DNA from: a virus
Reading direction: 5' to 3' (one strand)
DNA: 64,000 nt
IMG/VR virus record: IMGVR_UViG_3300021959_006017
Coordinates: 172,752-236,751 of that record
Under the pieces are notes generated by a model, which had not been told where the DNA came from, did not search any database, and saw only the letters and a list, made by a program, of their open reading frames with translations. This document shows, piece after piece, positions 17,424-26,320 of this stretch. Numbering within the stretch: the stretch's first letter is position 1; each line of letters begins with the position of its first letter. The translations under genes and the position numbers were made by a program.

Positions 17424-18289
17424 TGAAACAATATATAGATGCTCTAAAACATATACTTGAAAATGGTAAAGATCGTAATGACAGAACTGGTGTAGGAACA
17501 CGATGTGTATTTGGATATCAAATGCGTTTTGATTTGCGAAACGAGTTTCCTGCTGTTACAACCAAAAAACTTGCTTGGAAAAGTGTTGTAAGTGAGCTAC
17601 TATGGATGTTAGAAGGATCTAGTGATGAGCGTAGGCTAGCTGAAATACATTATGGTAAGCCTAGAGAAGAACTAGTAGGCAAAACAACTATTTGGACTGC
17701 AAATGCCGATGCTCAAGGTAAAGAACTAGGTTATATAAACGACGATACTACAAAAGATCTAGGACCAGTATATGGCCACCAGTGGCGAAACTGGGACGCA
17801 CAGCTAGGATTTGTTGATCAGATTGCTGAGGTTTTAGAAAATATGTATTACAATCCGGATAGCCGTAGACACATTGTAAGTGCATGGAATGCTGACCGGA
17901 TCAACGTAATGGCTTTACCTCCTTGTCATACTATGTTTCAATTTCACATACATGATGGAGAACTAAGTTGCCAACTATATCAGCGTAGTGCAGATATGTT
18001 CCTTGGCGTACCGTTTAATATTGCATCGTATAGTTTGCTTACACATATGTTTGCACAACTATTAGAACTTAAAGTAGGTGATTTTGTTTGGACAGGTGGC
18101 GATTGCCACATATATAACAACCATTTTGATCAAGTAAAAGAACAGATACAACGTGTTCCAGTAAAAGGTCCTATATTAGAAATGCCTACGTTTGCAGATT
18201 TAGATCAGCTTGTAAAAACAACACCTGAACAATATAAACTATTAAACTATAATCCTATGGACAGTATTAAGGCTCCGATGGCAGTATGA
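17423..18289 (+). CDS. thyA: Thymidylate synthase
   Basis: A 288-residue ThyA. ATG 17423 overlaps the DHFR stop and is preferred over an upstream TTG at 17411. The catalytic cysteine is C168 in LPPCHTMFQFH. N199 in PFNIASYSLL is the asparagine that selects dUMP; dCMP hydroxymethylases carry aspartate there, so the enzyme should make dTMP rather than hydroxymethyl-dCMP. RSADMFLGVPFN and DCHIYNNH are also present. With DHFR it forms a dTMP synthesis pair for phage DNA. Confidence 0.95.
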   Translation: MKQYIDALKHILENGKDRNDRTGVGTRCVFGYQMRFDLRNEFPAVTTKKLAWKSVVSELLWMLEGSSDERRLAEIHYGKPREELVGKTTIWTANADAQGKELGYINDDTTKDLGPVYGHQWRNWDAQLGFVDQIAEVLENMYYNPDSRRHIVSAWNADRINVMALPPCHTMFQFHIHDGELSCQLYQRSADMFLGVPFNIASYSLLTHMFAQLLELKVGDFVWTGGDCHIYNNHFDQVKEQIQRVPVKGPILEMPTFADLDQLVKTTPEQYKLLNYNPMDSIKAPMAV

Positions 18290-18555
18290 AACATATAAGT
18301 GCTATATTAGGATCACCTAAAGAAACTATTACTGAAAAATTTGCTTGGTGGCCTGTACGCAGTACCTGGAGTAAAAAAGTTATTTGGTTGAAAAAGTATA
18401 TGCACATGGAACTTTACTACGATAGCGAAATGTCCCATCCTATACGTTCAAATACATTTACATTCGTTTACACAAAAAACGAATATCTATTATATCTATT
18501 AAGAAAGAAAGAAGGGAGTGTTTCAAGAGATCCACTCCCTAAAGTTAGTTATTAA
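18286..18555 (+). CDS. Hypothetical protein, unknown function
   Basis: An 89-residue basic, aromatic-rich protein starting at an ATGA overlap with the ThyA stop. No motif is recognised. Its end overlaps the convergent PhoH gene by four bases, and its last codons contain the hairpin that appears to terminate the minus-strand transcript. Confidence 0.55.
   Translation: MKHISAILGSPKETITEKFAWWPVRSTWSKKVIWLKKYMHMELYYDSEMSHPIRSNTFTFVYTKNEYLLYLLRKKEGSVSRDPLPKVSY
18500..18540 (-). terminator. Intrinsic terminator for the minus-strand phoH transcript
   Basis: AGGGAGTG (18513-18520) pairs perfectly with CACTCCCT (18533-18540) around a 12-base loop. Read on the minus strand, the stem is followed by TCTTTCTTTCTT, a T-rich tail, just past the phoH stop. 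Confidence 0.65.
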
Positions 18556-19274
18556 GCGTCTCCGTATACCTGGAGTACTTCTTTAACTGCTTCGTGTCTT
18601 TCTATATCTCCTTGTCCAAAGTTGACTATGTCTATATGATTTGCACTTGATTGTTCTAGTAGTTTTGTAAAGTTTATTAGCCCATTATCGTTAAGTCTAT
18701 CTGCTTGCGCAAGATCGCCTGTTACAGCCATCATAGACCCTTCACCTAGACGTGTAAGCAACATTTTCATTTGGTTTTGTGTTGCATTTTGCATCTCATC
18801 TGCTAGAATAAAAGCATTTTTAAAAGTCCGTCCACGCATATATGCTAATGGAGCGATTTCAATAATACCTTCTTCTATCATTCCTTCTATTTCCCGTGCA
18901 TTAAAATACTCACGTAAAACATCAAAAATCGGCCGTGTCCACGGTGCCATTTTTTGTTCTAATGTGCCGGGTAAGAAACCTAGATCTTCGTCAACGCTCA
19001 CTGCTGGGCGTGTAACAATAATCTTGTCTACTGCACCTTCCTTGAACATTTTTACTGCAACTTGTACAGCCAATAAAGTTTTACCAGTACCAGCTGGACC
19101 AATACCGAAAACGATATCTTTGGTATCATCTAGTAACTTTAATACGTAACTTTCTTGGTTTCTATTTCTTGGAAGTATTTGAACTTGTTTCTTTTTTTGG
19201 AATGTATTGAACTTAATAACGTTATCTACGTTTGCGTTTGAATGCTGCCGAGCAGCCTTTCTTTTTGCACCCAT
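18552..19274 (-). CDS. phoH: PhoH-like P-loop ATPase
   Basis: A 240-residue PhoH-family protein, one of only two minus-strand genes. Walker A is GPAGTGKT (59-66), followed by IIVTRPAVSVDEDLGFLPGT, a PhoH signature, and Walker B FILADEMQNATQNQMKMLLT with GDLAQ. PhoH proteins are RNA-binding ATPases or helicase-like proteins, very common in marine phages. An AAAGGAGG ribosome-binding site precedes the ATG. A GATAAATAC box lies about 70 bases upstream on the same strand, and a terminator follows. Confidence 0.93.
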   Translation of the reverse strand: MGAKRKAARQHSNANVDNVIKFNTFQKKKQVQILPRNRNQESYVLKLLDDTKDIVFGIGPAGTGKTLLAVQVAVKMFKEGAVDKIIVTRPAVSVDEDLGFLPGTLEQKMAPWTRPIFDVLREYFNAREIEGMIEEGIIEIAPLAYMRGRTFKNAFILADEMQNATQNQMKMLLTRLGEGSMMAVTGDLAQADRLNDNGLINFTKLLEQSSANHIDIVNFGQGDIERHEAVKEVLQVYGDA

Positions 19275-19342
19275 TAAGTGTCCTCCTTTGGGTTAGATTG
19301 GAGTAGGGTAGTATGTTCCGTAGAACACTTTGCCCTACAAAA

Positions 19343-19351
19343 GTATTTATC
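19343..19351 (-). promoter_or_regulatory. Late-type box GATAAATAC on minus strand
   Basis: On the minus strand, GATAAATAC lies about 70 bases upstream of the phoH start, in the divergent intergenic region 19275-19416. Confidence 0.45.
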
Positions 19352-19387
19352 ACCAGTTCTCGAATAATAACTTATAAGTTAAATCCT

Positions 19388-19395
19388 GATAAATA
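19388..19395 (+). promoter_or_regulatory. Late-promoter-like box GATAAATA
   Basis: GATAAATA is 22 bases before the ATG at 19417, followed by an AAGGA ribosome-binding site, and begins the late operon that runs toward the lysis genes. Confidence 0.55.
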
Positions 19396-19416
19396 AGTAT
19401 ACAAGGAATAATAAAC

Positions 19417-19950
19417 ATGCGTGACGTAGAAGACATTCTAAAAAATATCGAATCTATTTACGATTCAAACACTTCATTCAATGTTCTGAAAGACTTTGAA
19501 AGAGTTCTAGATTCACTAGATTTATATGTGTACGATAACTGGAGTGATGGCGAACTTTGTGAAGGTCCTAAAATGGAACGTCATTGGGTAACTTGTTGCT
19601 TTATATGGGATAGAGACAATATGCCTGATCCGATGGGAGGCAAGCGTCTACTAGATTATGACTGTAAAGTAAAGTTTGAAAAAACGCACGTTATTGAACC
19701 AAGAAAAATTAAATCACAAGACGATTTCCGTCCTAATACTAAAAAAGGTAAACTAGATCGTAAGCCGGTTTGGGTAGTAGAAATACAAATGCCAAAAAGA
19801 TTAATAGCAGATATTTACAGCGGTTATTACGAAGACGTTTATATCGAGCCAACACAAACACCAGAAACAAATGCAGAACCGCAAGCAGCAGATGAAACAG
19901 CAGCAGCAGCACCTGCACCAGAAGCAGGAGCGGAGGCACCAGCAGTATGA
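19417..19950 (+). CDS. Conserved-type marine phage protein, unknown function
   Basis: A 177-residue protein: a folded N-terminal 130 residues rich in aromatic residues and a disordered Ala/Pro/Glu tail. The hydrophobic-charged mix (ERHWVTCCFIWDRDNMPDPM) suggests a compact cytosolic or virion domain, but I do not recognise a family. It has a late box upstream and overlaps the next gene by four bases, so it is probably a late or virion-assembly protein. Confidence 0.65.
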   Translation: MRDVEDILKNIESIYDSNTSFNVLKDFERVLDSLDLYVYDNWSDGELCEGPKMERHWVTCCFIWDRDNMPDPMGGKRLLDYDCKVKFEKTHVIEPRKIKSQDDFRPNTKKGKLDRKPVWVVEIQMPKRLIADIYSGYYEDVYIEPTQTPETNAEPQAADETAAAAPAPEAGAEAPAV

Positions 19951-20663
19951 CACTAGAAGCAAACTCACTTAGAAATCTTGTTGACCATATCGTTGAAATA
20001 GATAGTTTCAAAAGCAAAATGGGATCTGATGACAGCATTGTTACTCTTGCATTTAAAGTAAAAACTGAAGAAAGTGCAAAAGATCTAGCAGGATTTATCG
20101 AGCGTGGTTATCCTTTTGTACTAGATGCTGATAAAACAGCAGGTGAACAAGCAGATGGGTTGTATCGCGTGTTTATTGAACTAGAAAGAAATCGTCATGC
20201 TGTTGAACAAATAATGGAACTTGTAGACGGTGTAGGTAAACTTGCACAACTAGAAGATATGAAGTATAGATACTACAAAAACTTCCGCAGTGAGCCTATT
20301 ACACAAGAAGCATTAGAAAATAGTATTCCTAAAAATAGTGATGAATATAATAATCGTGTTACTGAAACACGTATGTCAAACTACAAAAACTTCTTTAGTG
20401 ATAGTTTTGTAGAAGATGTAGATATGACAGGCGATACTCTTACTATTAAGAAAAAGTATGCTGAGCCTGTACACTTTAAGTTTGTAGATTTCGGCGATAC
20501 ACAAGAAACACTAGATGCTATTAAAGAATCCTTTAACCCTTGGGACTTTGCAGAAATAGTATACCTGTCAAAATATATAGGTGACTATAATATCACAAAG
20601 TATGGTGACAAACTTACATTCGAAAATGCCGGAAAGACCCTAGTAGTTGAAAGGATCCAATAA
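19947..20663 (+). CDS. Conserved-type marine phage protein, unknown function
   Basis: A 238-residue soluble acidic protein with an alpha-beta N-terminal domain (residues 1-90, SIVTLAFKVKTEESAKDL) and a C-terminal part rich in aromatic residues. No catalytic motif is visible. It is translationally coupled to the preceding gene. A late-stage role is inferred from the late box at 19388 and the downstream lysis genes. Confidence 0.6.
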   Translation: MTLEANSLRNLVDHIVEIDSFKSKMGSDDSIVTLAFKVKTEESAKDLAGFIERGYPFVLDADKTAGEQADGLYRVFIELERNRHAVEQIMELVDGVGKLAQLEDMKYRYYKNFRSEPITQEALENSIPKNSDEYNNRVTETRMSNYKNFFSDSFVEDVDMTGDTLTIKKKYAEPVHFKFVDFGDTQETLDAIKESFNPWDFAEIVYLSKYIGDYNITKYGDKLTFENAGKTLVVERIQ

Positions 20664-20666
20664 ATA
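20659..20666 (+). promoter_or_regulatory. Late-promoter-like box AATAAATA
   Basis: The box overlaps the upstream TAA stop and lies 39 bases before the endolysin ATG. Confidence 0.5.
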
Positions 20667-20674
20667 GCTATAGT

Positions 20675-20686
20675 CGGGCATGCCCG
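20675..20686. repeat. 12-base GC-rich perfect palindrome
   Basis: CGGGCATGCCCG is a perfect palindrome in an AT-rich setting, placed between the late-type box and the endolysin start. It could be a protein-binding site or form a small hairpin in the leader RNA. Confidence 0.6.
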
Positions 20687-20704
20687 CAAAGCAGGATTGG
20701 AAAT

Positions 20705-21562
20705 ATGGCAAAAGAACATTTCAAATTTAATTTTGAACCTTGGATGGCTGAAGAGTTAATCCATCGTGACGATTGGGAAGACTGGTACGAAGCAATGTGC
20801 GAGATTCTTCCACTATGGGAAGTAGACACTATTGAACGTGTAGCAATGTTTGTTGCACAGTGTGGTCATGAAAGCGGCGGCTTCCGAGTACTAAGTGAAA
20901 ATCTTAACTATAGTGCAAAAGCTCTAAACACTATCTTCCCTAAGTACTTTAAAAGAGCAGGAAGGGATGCCAATGAGTATCACAGACAGCCTGAAAAAAT
21001 TGCGAACGTTATTTACGCAAATAGAATGGACAATGGCGACACCGATTCCGGTGACGGTTGGATGTTTAGAGGTGGCGGTATTCTACAACTTACCGGACGC
21101 TATAACTACACCAAGTTTGGCGAAGCAGTCGAAATGTCAGCAGAAGAAGCAGTCGACTACGTCAGAACGAAAAAAGGCGCACTAGATAGTGCTTGCTGGT
21201 TCTGGGATAGCAACAATATTAACCGTTGGTGCGATGATATGGATGTTGTTGGTGCAACAAAACGCATTAATGGTGGTACTATTGGTTTAGATGATCGTAA
21301 AAAGCATTACCTACATGCAATGGATGTACTAGGTGGCGATTATGAAGAGCCTGAAGAACAAGAACTTAATCTTAATCAAACTATACGCAAAGGCAGCAGA
21401 GGACCACTAGTTGCAGAAGTACAAGAAAAACTTGATATTTCTCCAGCAGACGGTATCTTTGGTCCAGGCACAGAGCGCATTGTAAAAGAATGGCAAAGTG
21501 CAAACGGATTAACAGCTGATGGCATAGTAGGACCCAAGACATTGGGAAAATTACTGGGGTAG
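20705..21562 (+). CDS. Endolysin: GH19 chitinase-like lysozyme with peptidoglycan-binding domain
   Basis: A 285-residue two-domain lysin. Residues 25-205 are a glycoside hydrolase 19-type catalytic domain: AMFVAQCGHESGGFRVL with candidate catalytic E56, then MFRGGGILQLTGRYNYTKFG. Residues 217-285 are a PG_binding_1 domain (IRKGSRGPLVAEVQEKL, DGIFGPGT, DGIVGPKTLGKLL). There is no signal peptide, so access to the wall needs a holin. It heads the lysis cassette followed by spanin-like genes. Confidence 0.9.
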   Translation: MAKEHFKFNFEPWMAEELIHRDDWEDWYEAMCEILPLWEVDTIERVAMFVAQCGHESGGFRVLSENLNYSAKALNTIFPKYFKRAGRDANEYHRQPEKIANVIYANRMDNGDTDSGDGWMFRGGGILQLTGRYNYTKFGEAVEMSAEEAVDYVRTKKGALDSACWFWDSNNINRWCDDMDVVGATKRINGGTIGLDDRKKHYLHAMDVLGGDYEEPEEQELNLNQTIRKGSRGPLVAEVQEKLDISPADGIFGPGTERIVKEWQSANGLTADGIVGPKTLGKLLG

Positions 21563-21567
21563 GTGGT

Positions 21568-22065
21568 ATGGGTGCCAAGTTAGCAATCGTTTTTTTCTTT
21601 TTAATGACTGGAATGGCAGGCGCAGGGTATCTCTATTATCAAGATACTCAGGAGCGTATACAAATTCTTACGGAAAATAATGCTAAGTTGGAGACAGCCG
21701 TACAAACTAACGAAGAAGCTCTAGCAACACAACAGGCTTCATTTAAAGCAATGCAAGCAGAAAACAGTAGATTGCAAACTGAATTCCAAGCAATCAATGA
21801 TCGTAATAGAGCTTTAGAAAATAGATTGTCGCGACACGATATAGGTGCCGCGGCAGTAGCTAAACCAGGGCTAACAGAACGTGTACTAAACGGTGCAACT
21901 AGAAATGCACAACGTTGTTTAGAAATACTAAGTGGGGCAGACCTGACAGAAGCAGAACTGTCAGCAACAAAGCCAAGCGAGATAAATCCAGAGTGCTGGA
22001 GAGATGCAAATCCAAACTTTGATCCAAATATTCAATCAGATGCTTGGAAAAGGAAGAATCTATGA
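21568..22065 (+). CDS. Inner-membrane spanin-like protein (i-spanin candidate)
   Basis: A 165-residue protein with a single N-terminal transmembrane segment (residues 4-24, LAIVFFFLMTGMAGAGYLYY) and then a long coiled coil rich in E, Q and A (about residues 28-95), the layout of Rz-type i-spanins. The C-terminal part carries two cysteines (about 112 and 142). It follows the endolysin by five bases and overlaps a lipoprotein gene by four. Spanins have little sequence conservation, so the call rests on topology and position. Confidence 0.7.
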   Translation: MGAKLAIVFFFLMTGMAGAGYLYYQDTQERIQILTENNAKLETAVQTNEEALATQQASFKAMQAENSRLQTEFQAINDRNRALENRLSRHDIGAAAVAKPGLTERVLNGATRNAQRCLEILSGADLTEAELSATKPSEINPECWRDANPNFDPNIQSDAWKRKNL

Positions 22066-22517
22066 AGACACTAGTTGTAGCATTGCTCGGACTTACACTG
22101 TTAGTTGGTTGTACTACACAACCTCAACGTATTGAAATAAGTGCAAAACCTATTGACAAACCTCAACTTATATTACCTCCGGTAGAACCGTTGAGACTAA
22201 AAGATGTTGAGTGGGTCATTATTACAGAAGAAAACGCACAAGAAGTTTTCGAACAATTACTAAAAGACAGAAAAGATCCTATGCTCATAGGACTTACAGA
22301 TGATGGGTATGAAATTCTATCACTTAATATGAGTGATATAATGAAACTGATTGCACAACAAAGGCAAATAATTGCTGCCTATCGCAACTACTACGAAGAA
22401 TCTGAGCAAGCACTTGATGATGCAAATGCAAATATAGAAGGTGCTCAAGCAGAAGTAGAAGCACAAAATAATAAACCAACTGAATCTATCCTCGGAAATC
22501 TTAATCCTTTCAAATAA
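22062..22517 (+). CDS. Lipoprotein, outer-membrane spanin candidate
   Basis: A 151-residue protein starting at ATG 22062, which overlaps the i-spanin stop. MKTLVVALLGLTLLVGCTTQ is a lipoprotein signal peptide with lipobox LVGC and cleavage before C17. The mature part is rich in P near its start, as in Rz1, then forms a helical segment (residues 85-130). With the i-spanin candidate it would bridge the envelope during lysis. It is longer than most Rz1 proteins, so an alternative lipoprotein role is possible. Confidence 0.68.
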   Translation: MKTLVVALLGLTLLVGCTTQPQRIEISAKPIDKPQLILPPVEPLRLKDVEWVIITEENAQEVFEQLLKDRKDPMLIGLTDDGYEILSLNMSDIMKLIAQQRQIIAAYRNYYEESEQALDDANANIEGAQAEVEAQNNKPTESILGNLNPFK

Positions 22518-22521
22518 ATAC
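22513..22521 (+). promoter_or_regulatory. Late-promoter-like box AATAAATAC
   Basis: The box overlaps the TAA stop of the lipoprotein gene, 24 bases before the next ATG, which has a GGAGG ribosome-binding site. Confidence 0.5.
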
Positions 22522-22544
22522 ATATAGTAAAACGGAGGGTTACT

Positions 22545-22841
22545 ATGTGGGAAATGATACAAGAGATGGCAGGAGACCGTCTTTGGATTTATACTAGTAT
22601 TGCTGGTTCGCTATTAGGCGCAGCATTTTTATTCTGGTTTAAAGACACAAGAATGGCAACATGGGGCGTAACTAAATTTGACGCAACACTAGAGTATCTA
22701 GCAATACGCTGGGGTTGGACTTGGTTACAAAATGATCCAAATGCATGGCGTGTAAAGTATCCCAAAATAACTTCCAAAATTGATGAGCTCGAAGCTCGAT
22801 TAGAAAAATTGGAGGCCAAAAATGCCAAGAAAAAAACTTGA
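22545..22841 (+). CDS. Small membrane protein of the lysis region
   Basis: A 98-residue protein with one N-terminal membrane segment (about residues 12-32, LWIYTSIAGSLLGAAFLFWF) and a C-terminal coiled coil ending in KNAKKKT. It sits between the spanin candidates and a holin candidate and overlaps the next gene by 20 bases. It could be an accessory holin/antiholin or a structural membrane protein; no family is recognised. Confidence 0.6.
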   Translation: MWEMIQEMAGDRLWIYTSIAGSLLGAAFLFWFKDTRMATWGVTKFDATLEYLAIRWGWTWLQNDPNAWRVKYPKITSKIDELEARLEKLEAKNAKKKT

Positions 22842-23244
22842 AGATTTAGATACTAAACCAGCAGCGAAGCCAGCAGCGGCGCCAGCGCCAACAAGGACAG
22901 AACCTATGAAGTACGAAGAACAAAAATATGAAGCAGAAGTAGTTTCAAGTAGCGATTCAACAACACGTAAAGTAAAACTTGATCTAGAAGTAGATACAAG
23001 TGTTAAAGACTTAGGTCCAAATCCTTATGCTAAAATTATTCATCTAGCAAAAGCAGTAGATGCTTGGAGGATCTTCCCACGTTTGTTCTTAACAGTTTAT
23101 ATTATACTACTTTACAAAACTGTTATATGGTACATGGAACTTCCTGCACCAAGCATGGAACAAAGTGGATTAATTTCAGTTGTAGTAGGTGCGGGTGCAG
23201 CATGGTTTGGCTTGTACACCGGATCTAGCAAAAAGGACAAATAA
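22822..23244 (+). CDS. Holin candidate
   Basis: A 140-residue protein: a disordered, charged N-terminal 65 residues with an AAPA-rich stretch, then two hydrophobic segments (RLFLTVYIILLYKTVIWYM and LISVVVGAGAAWFGLYTG) separated by a short turn, and a basic tail SSKKDK. Two spans, a G-A-G-A-A-W-F-G-L-Y type second helix and a short basic C-terminus are typical of class II phage holins. Location next to endolysin and spanins supports the call; it is still topology-based. Confidence 0.65.
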   Translation: MPRKKLEDLDTKPAAKPAAAPAPTRTEPMKYEEQKYEAEVVSSSDSTTRKVKLDLEVDTSVKDLGPNPYAKIIHLAKAVDAWRIFPRLFLTVYIILLYKTVIWYMELPAPSMEQSGLISVVVGAGAAWFGLYTGSSKKDK

Positions 23245-23259
23245 TCCGATAAGTACTGT

Positions 23260-24066
23260 ATGGACTTATATACAGTATTGGGCATCCCACGAACAGCATC
23301 TCCAGATGAAATAAAAAAGGCGTATAAGAAACAAGCCATGCGACACCATCCTGACAGAGGTGGTAATCCTGATGAGTTTCGTAAAGTGACTGAAGCATAT
23401 GACGTTCTAAGTAACAGTGATAAAAAGGCAGCATACGACAATCCACAACCAGGATTTAGTTTTAGATCACAGGACTTTGCACAAGGAAATCCTTTCGAAG
23501 GTACACCTTTTGAAAGTATATTTAGGCAAAGGCAAACACCTCGTAATAGAGATGTTCAAATGCCTGTTAATGTTACACTAAGAGATATTGTAACAGGGAA
23601 TCGAGTTGCTATAAACTACCAACTTAGTACAGGTAGAATCGAAACTGTAACTATTGATATTCCACCTGGTGCAAAACACGGTGATCAAATACGTTACGAA
23701 GGATTAGGCGATGAAGGCAATAAAAATTATCCTAGAGGAAACTTAATAGTTCAAATAAGAGTTCGAAAACATCGAGATTGGGCTAGAGATGGAGATAACT
23801 TAACTACAAAAAAATCTGTAAATTTGTTTGACTTTTTAACAGGAGGTGTTATAATAGTTAATACAATAGATGAAAAAAGTGTTAAACTTAACATACCACC
23901 AGGCACTAAACCAGGCACAACATTTAGTATATCAGGATATGGCATTCCTAATATTAACACAAGAAAACCTGGTAACTTATACGTCAAACTTGAAGCAGAA
24001 ATGCCAAAGATAAAAGATGCAAAGTTACTTGAAGAAATAGAAGATTTAAAAAGGAAAATAGGGTAA
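23260..24066 (+). CDS. DnaJ/CbpA-like co-chaperone
   Basis: A 268-residue Hsp40. Residues 1-62 are a J domain with the HPD motif (QAMRHHPDRGGNPDEF). A G/F-rich linker follows (PQPGFSFRSQDF...NPFEGTPFE), then C-terminal substrate-binding beta domains (VTIDIPPGAKHGDQIRYEG and NIPPGTKPGTTFSISGYG). There is no zinc-finger, so it is a type II (CbpA-like) J protein that would stimulate host DnaK. It directly precedes the ClpA-like gene, implying a combined protein-quality or head-assembly role. Confidence 0.9.
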   Translation: MDLYTVLGIPRTASPDEIKKAYKKQAMRHHPDRGGNPDEFRKVTEAYDVLSNSDKKAAYDNPQPGFSFRSQDFAQGNPFEGTPFESIFRQRQTPRNRDVQMPVNVTLRDIVTGNRVAINYQLSTGRIETVTIDIPPGAKHGDQIRYEGLGDEGNKNYPRGNLIVQIRVRKHRDWARDGDNLTTKKSVNLFDFLTGGVIIVNTIDEKSVKLNIPPGTKPGTTFSISGYGIPNINTRKPGNLYVKLEAEMPKIKDAKLLEEIEDLKRKIG

Positions 24067-24070
24067 AATA

Positions 24071-26320
24071 ATGGTAGAACCATCAAAGGATTTACAACTG
24101 GTTTTTGACAAAGCTATCAAAGATGCACAGAAGTTGCGTCACGAATATGTTACACTTGAACATATGATGTTTGCTATGATGTGTGAAGATAACTTTGTTA
24201 AGTTATTAGAAATGTATGGTGCAGATATTGATTATATCAAAGCCAACCTCGAACATCATTTAAAAACAAACAGCGATGATATTATTCTCCCCGAGGATAT
24301 TAAAAAATACAAGCCAAAGAAAACACAGGGTGTAGAACGTGCTTTGAATAGAGCATTTACACAGGTTCTTTTTGCAGGGCGTAGCCATATTGAGTTAAAA
24401 GATCTTTTGCTTAGTATTCTACATGAGAAGAAAAGTATTAGTGCTTACATCTTAGAAAAAGGTGGCGTTGGAAAAGATAAATTCAGTGACTTTGTAAACA
24501 ACGAAGTAGATGAAACACTACTGGAAGATCCTGAACTAACTAACGAAATGCGTAGAGCTATTAAGAGCTTTACAACTAACTTAAACGATCAAGTAAAACG
24601 TGGCAAGGTTGATCCTATTATTGGACGGGCTGACGAACTAGAAAGCCTTTGTTTGGCATTAGGTCGTCGAAGCAAAAATAATGTGCTAATGGTAGGTGAT
24701 CCGGGTGTTGGTAAAACTGCTATTGCAGAAGGACTTGCGTTTAATATCGAACAAGGTAATGTTCCAAGTTTCCTCAAAGAGTATAAAGTCTACAATCTAG
24801 ACATTGGTGCTATGCTTGCTGGTTCAAAATACCGCGGTGACTTTGAAGAACGTTTTAAACTTGTACTAAACGGACTTATCCGTGAAGGCAAGACTATTAT
24901 GTTTATCGACGAAGCACATATGATGAATGGTGCAGGTGCAGGCGGCAGTGGCAACTCAAACGATCTTGCTAATATGCTCAAGCCGGCACTAGCAAAAGGT
25001 GATCTAAAAGTTGTTGCTTCGACTACTTGGGAAGAGTTCCGCAAGTACTTTGAAAAAGATCGTGCGCTGATGCGTCGATTCCAGCGTGTAACTATTGGGG
25101 AACCTTCAAAAGAAACAACATCAGACATTCTAAGAGGTTTACGCAAGTACTATGAAGACTACCATGGAACAACTATTACTGATGACGCTATTGATGCGGC
25201 TATTAAACTAAGCGTTAAGTACCAAAGCGATAAGAAACTGCCAGACAAGGCTATTGACTTGATCGATGTTGCTTGTGCTAGATTTAAAGTTAACGATGAC
25301 GAAAACGAAGAAAAAACTGTAACTGAAGATAGTATCTTTTTTGAGCTTTCAAAAATGCTAAACTTGCCTACAGAACAAGTAGCACAGCGTGAATCAGAAA
25401 ACCTACAACATCTTGAAGACAATCTCAAGAAAGTTGTGTATGGACAAGACGATGCTATTGAAAGTATTGTTGATAAGATTCTTGTTAGCCAAGCAGGACT
25501 TAAACCAGATGATAAACCAGTAGGTGCATTTGTGTTTATGGGTCCAACAGGCACAGGTAAAACTGAAACTGCTAAACAGCTTGCAAATCAACTGGGTGTT
25601 AAACTTGTACGATTTGATATGAGTGAATACATGGAGAAACATAGTGTTGCAAAACTTATTGGCTCACCTCCAGGTTATGTAGGACACGAAGAAAACGCAG
25701 GTCAGTTGATTACTAAACTACAAGAGTCTCCTAACTGTGTACTCCTATTGGATGAGATCGAAAAAGCACACCCTGATGTTGCGCAGATTCTACTACAGAT
25801 TATGGACAACGGCTTGGTTACAGGCTCAAACGGTAAGGAAGCAGATGCACGTAACTGTACACTTATCCTTACAACTAACCTAGGTGCAGCACAAGCTGAA
25901 AAAGGTAGCATTGGTTTTGGTGATGACGAAGACTTTGGTTACGAAGATACAGAGTTTAAAAAGTATTTTGCTCCAGAGTTCCGCAATAGACTTGACGGTG
26001 TTATTACGTTTGCTAAACTTGGCAAAGAAGTAATGATGAAGATTGTTGGCAAGTTCCTTGTTGAACTTAAAGATATGGTCAAAGACAAAGGTATTGCTAT
26101 CGAAGTAACAGATGACGCACTTGACTATTTGGTAGACAAAGGTTTTGATCCTAAAAACGGTGCTCGTCCGCTACAACGTGTGATTGACAAAGACATTAAA
26201 CGTCCTCTTTCAAGACAGATGTTATTTGGTGATCTAAAAAATGGTGGCAAAGTAACAATCGATGTTAAAGATGACGAAGTAGTTCTTTCTGTAGAGGAAC
26301 TTGCAGTTGAAATATTATAA
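24071..26320 (+). CDS. clpA: ClpA-type AAA+ unfoldase
   Basis: A 749-residue double-AAA+ Hsp100 of full ClpA length. Residues 1-145 are the Clp N domain. D1 has Walker A GDPGVGKT (209-216) and IMFIDEAH; D2 has Walker A GPTGTGKT (491-498), VLLLDEIEKAHPDV and a GARPLQR sensor 2. There is no ClpB-type middle coiled coil. The D2 loop carries I614-G-F616, an IG(F/L) motif used to dock on ClpP, in the same position as in ClpA (just before the PEFRNRLD motif). No ClpP gene is in the window, so it probably recruits host ClpP. Confidence 0.92.
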   Translation: MVEPSKDLQLVFDKAIKDAQKLRHEYVTLEHMMFAMMCEDNFVKLLEMYGADIDYIKANLEHHLKTNSDDIILPEDIKKYKPKKTQGVERALNRAFTQVLFAGRSHIELKDLLLSILHEKKSISAYILEKGGVGKDKFSDFVNNEVDETLLEDPELTNEMRRAIKSFTTNLNDQVKRGKVDPIIGRADELESLCLALGRRSKNNVLMVGDPGVGKTAIAEGLAFNIEQGNVPSFLKEYKVYNLDIGAMLAGSKYRGDFEERFKLVLNGLIREGKTIMFIDEAHMMNGAGAGGSGNSNDLANMLKPALAKGDLKVVASTTWEEFRKYFEKDRALMRRFQRVTIGEPSKETTSDILRGLRKYYEDYHGTTITDDAIDAAIKLSVKYQSDKKLPDKAIDLIDVACARFKVNDDENEEKTVTEDSIFFELSKMLNLPTEQVAQRESENLQHLEDNLKKVVYGQDDAIESIVDKILVSQAGLKPDDKPVGAFVFMGPTGTGKTETAKQLANQLGVKLVRFDMSEYMEKHSVAKLIGSPPGYVGHEENAGQLITKLQESPNCVLLLDEIEKAHPDVAQILLQIMDNGLVTGSNGKEADARNCTLILTTNLGAAQAEKGSIGFGDDEDFGYEDTEFKKYFAPEFRNRLDGVITFAKLGKEVMMKIVGKFLVELKDMVKDKGIAIEVTDDALDYLVDKGFDPKNGARPLQRVIDKDIKRPLSRQMLFGDLKNGGKVTIDVKDDEVVLSVEELAVEIL

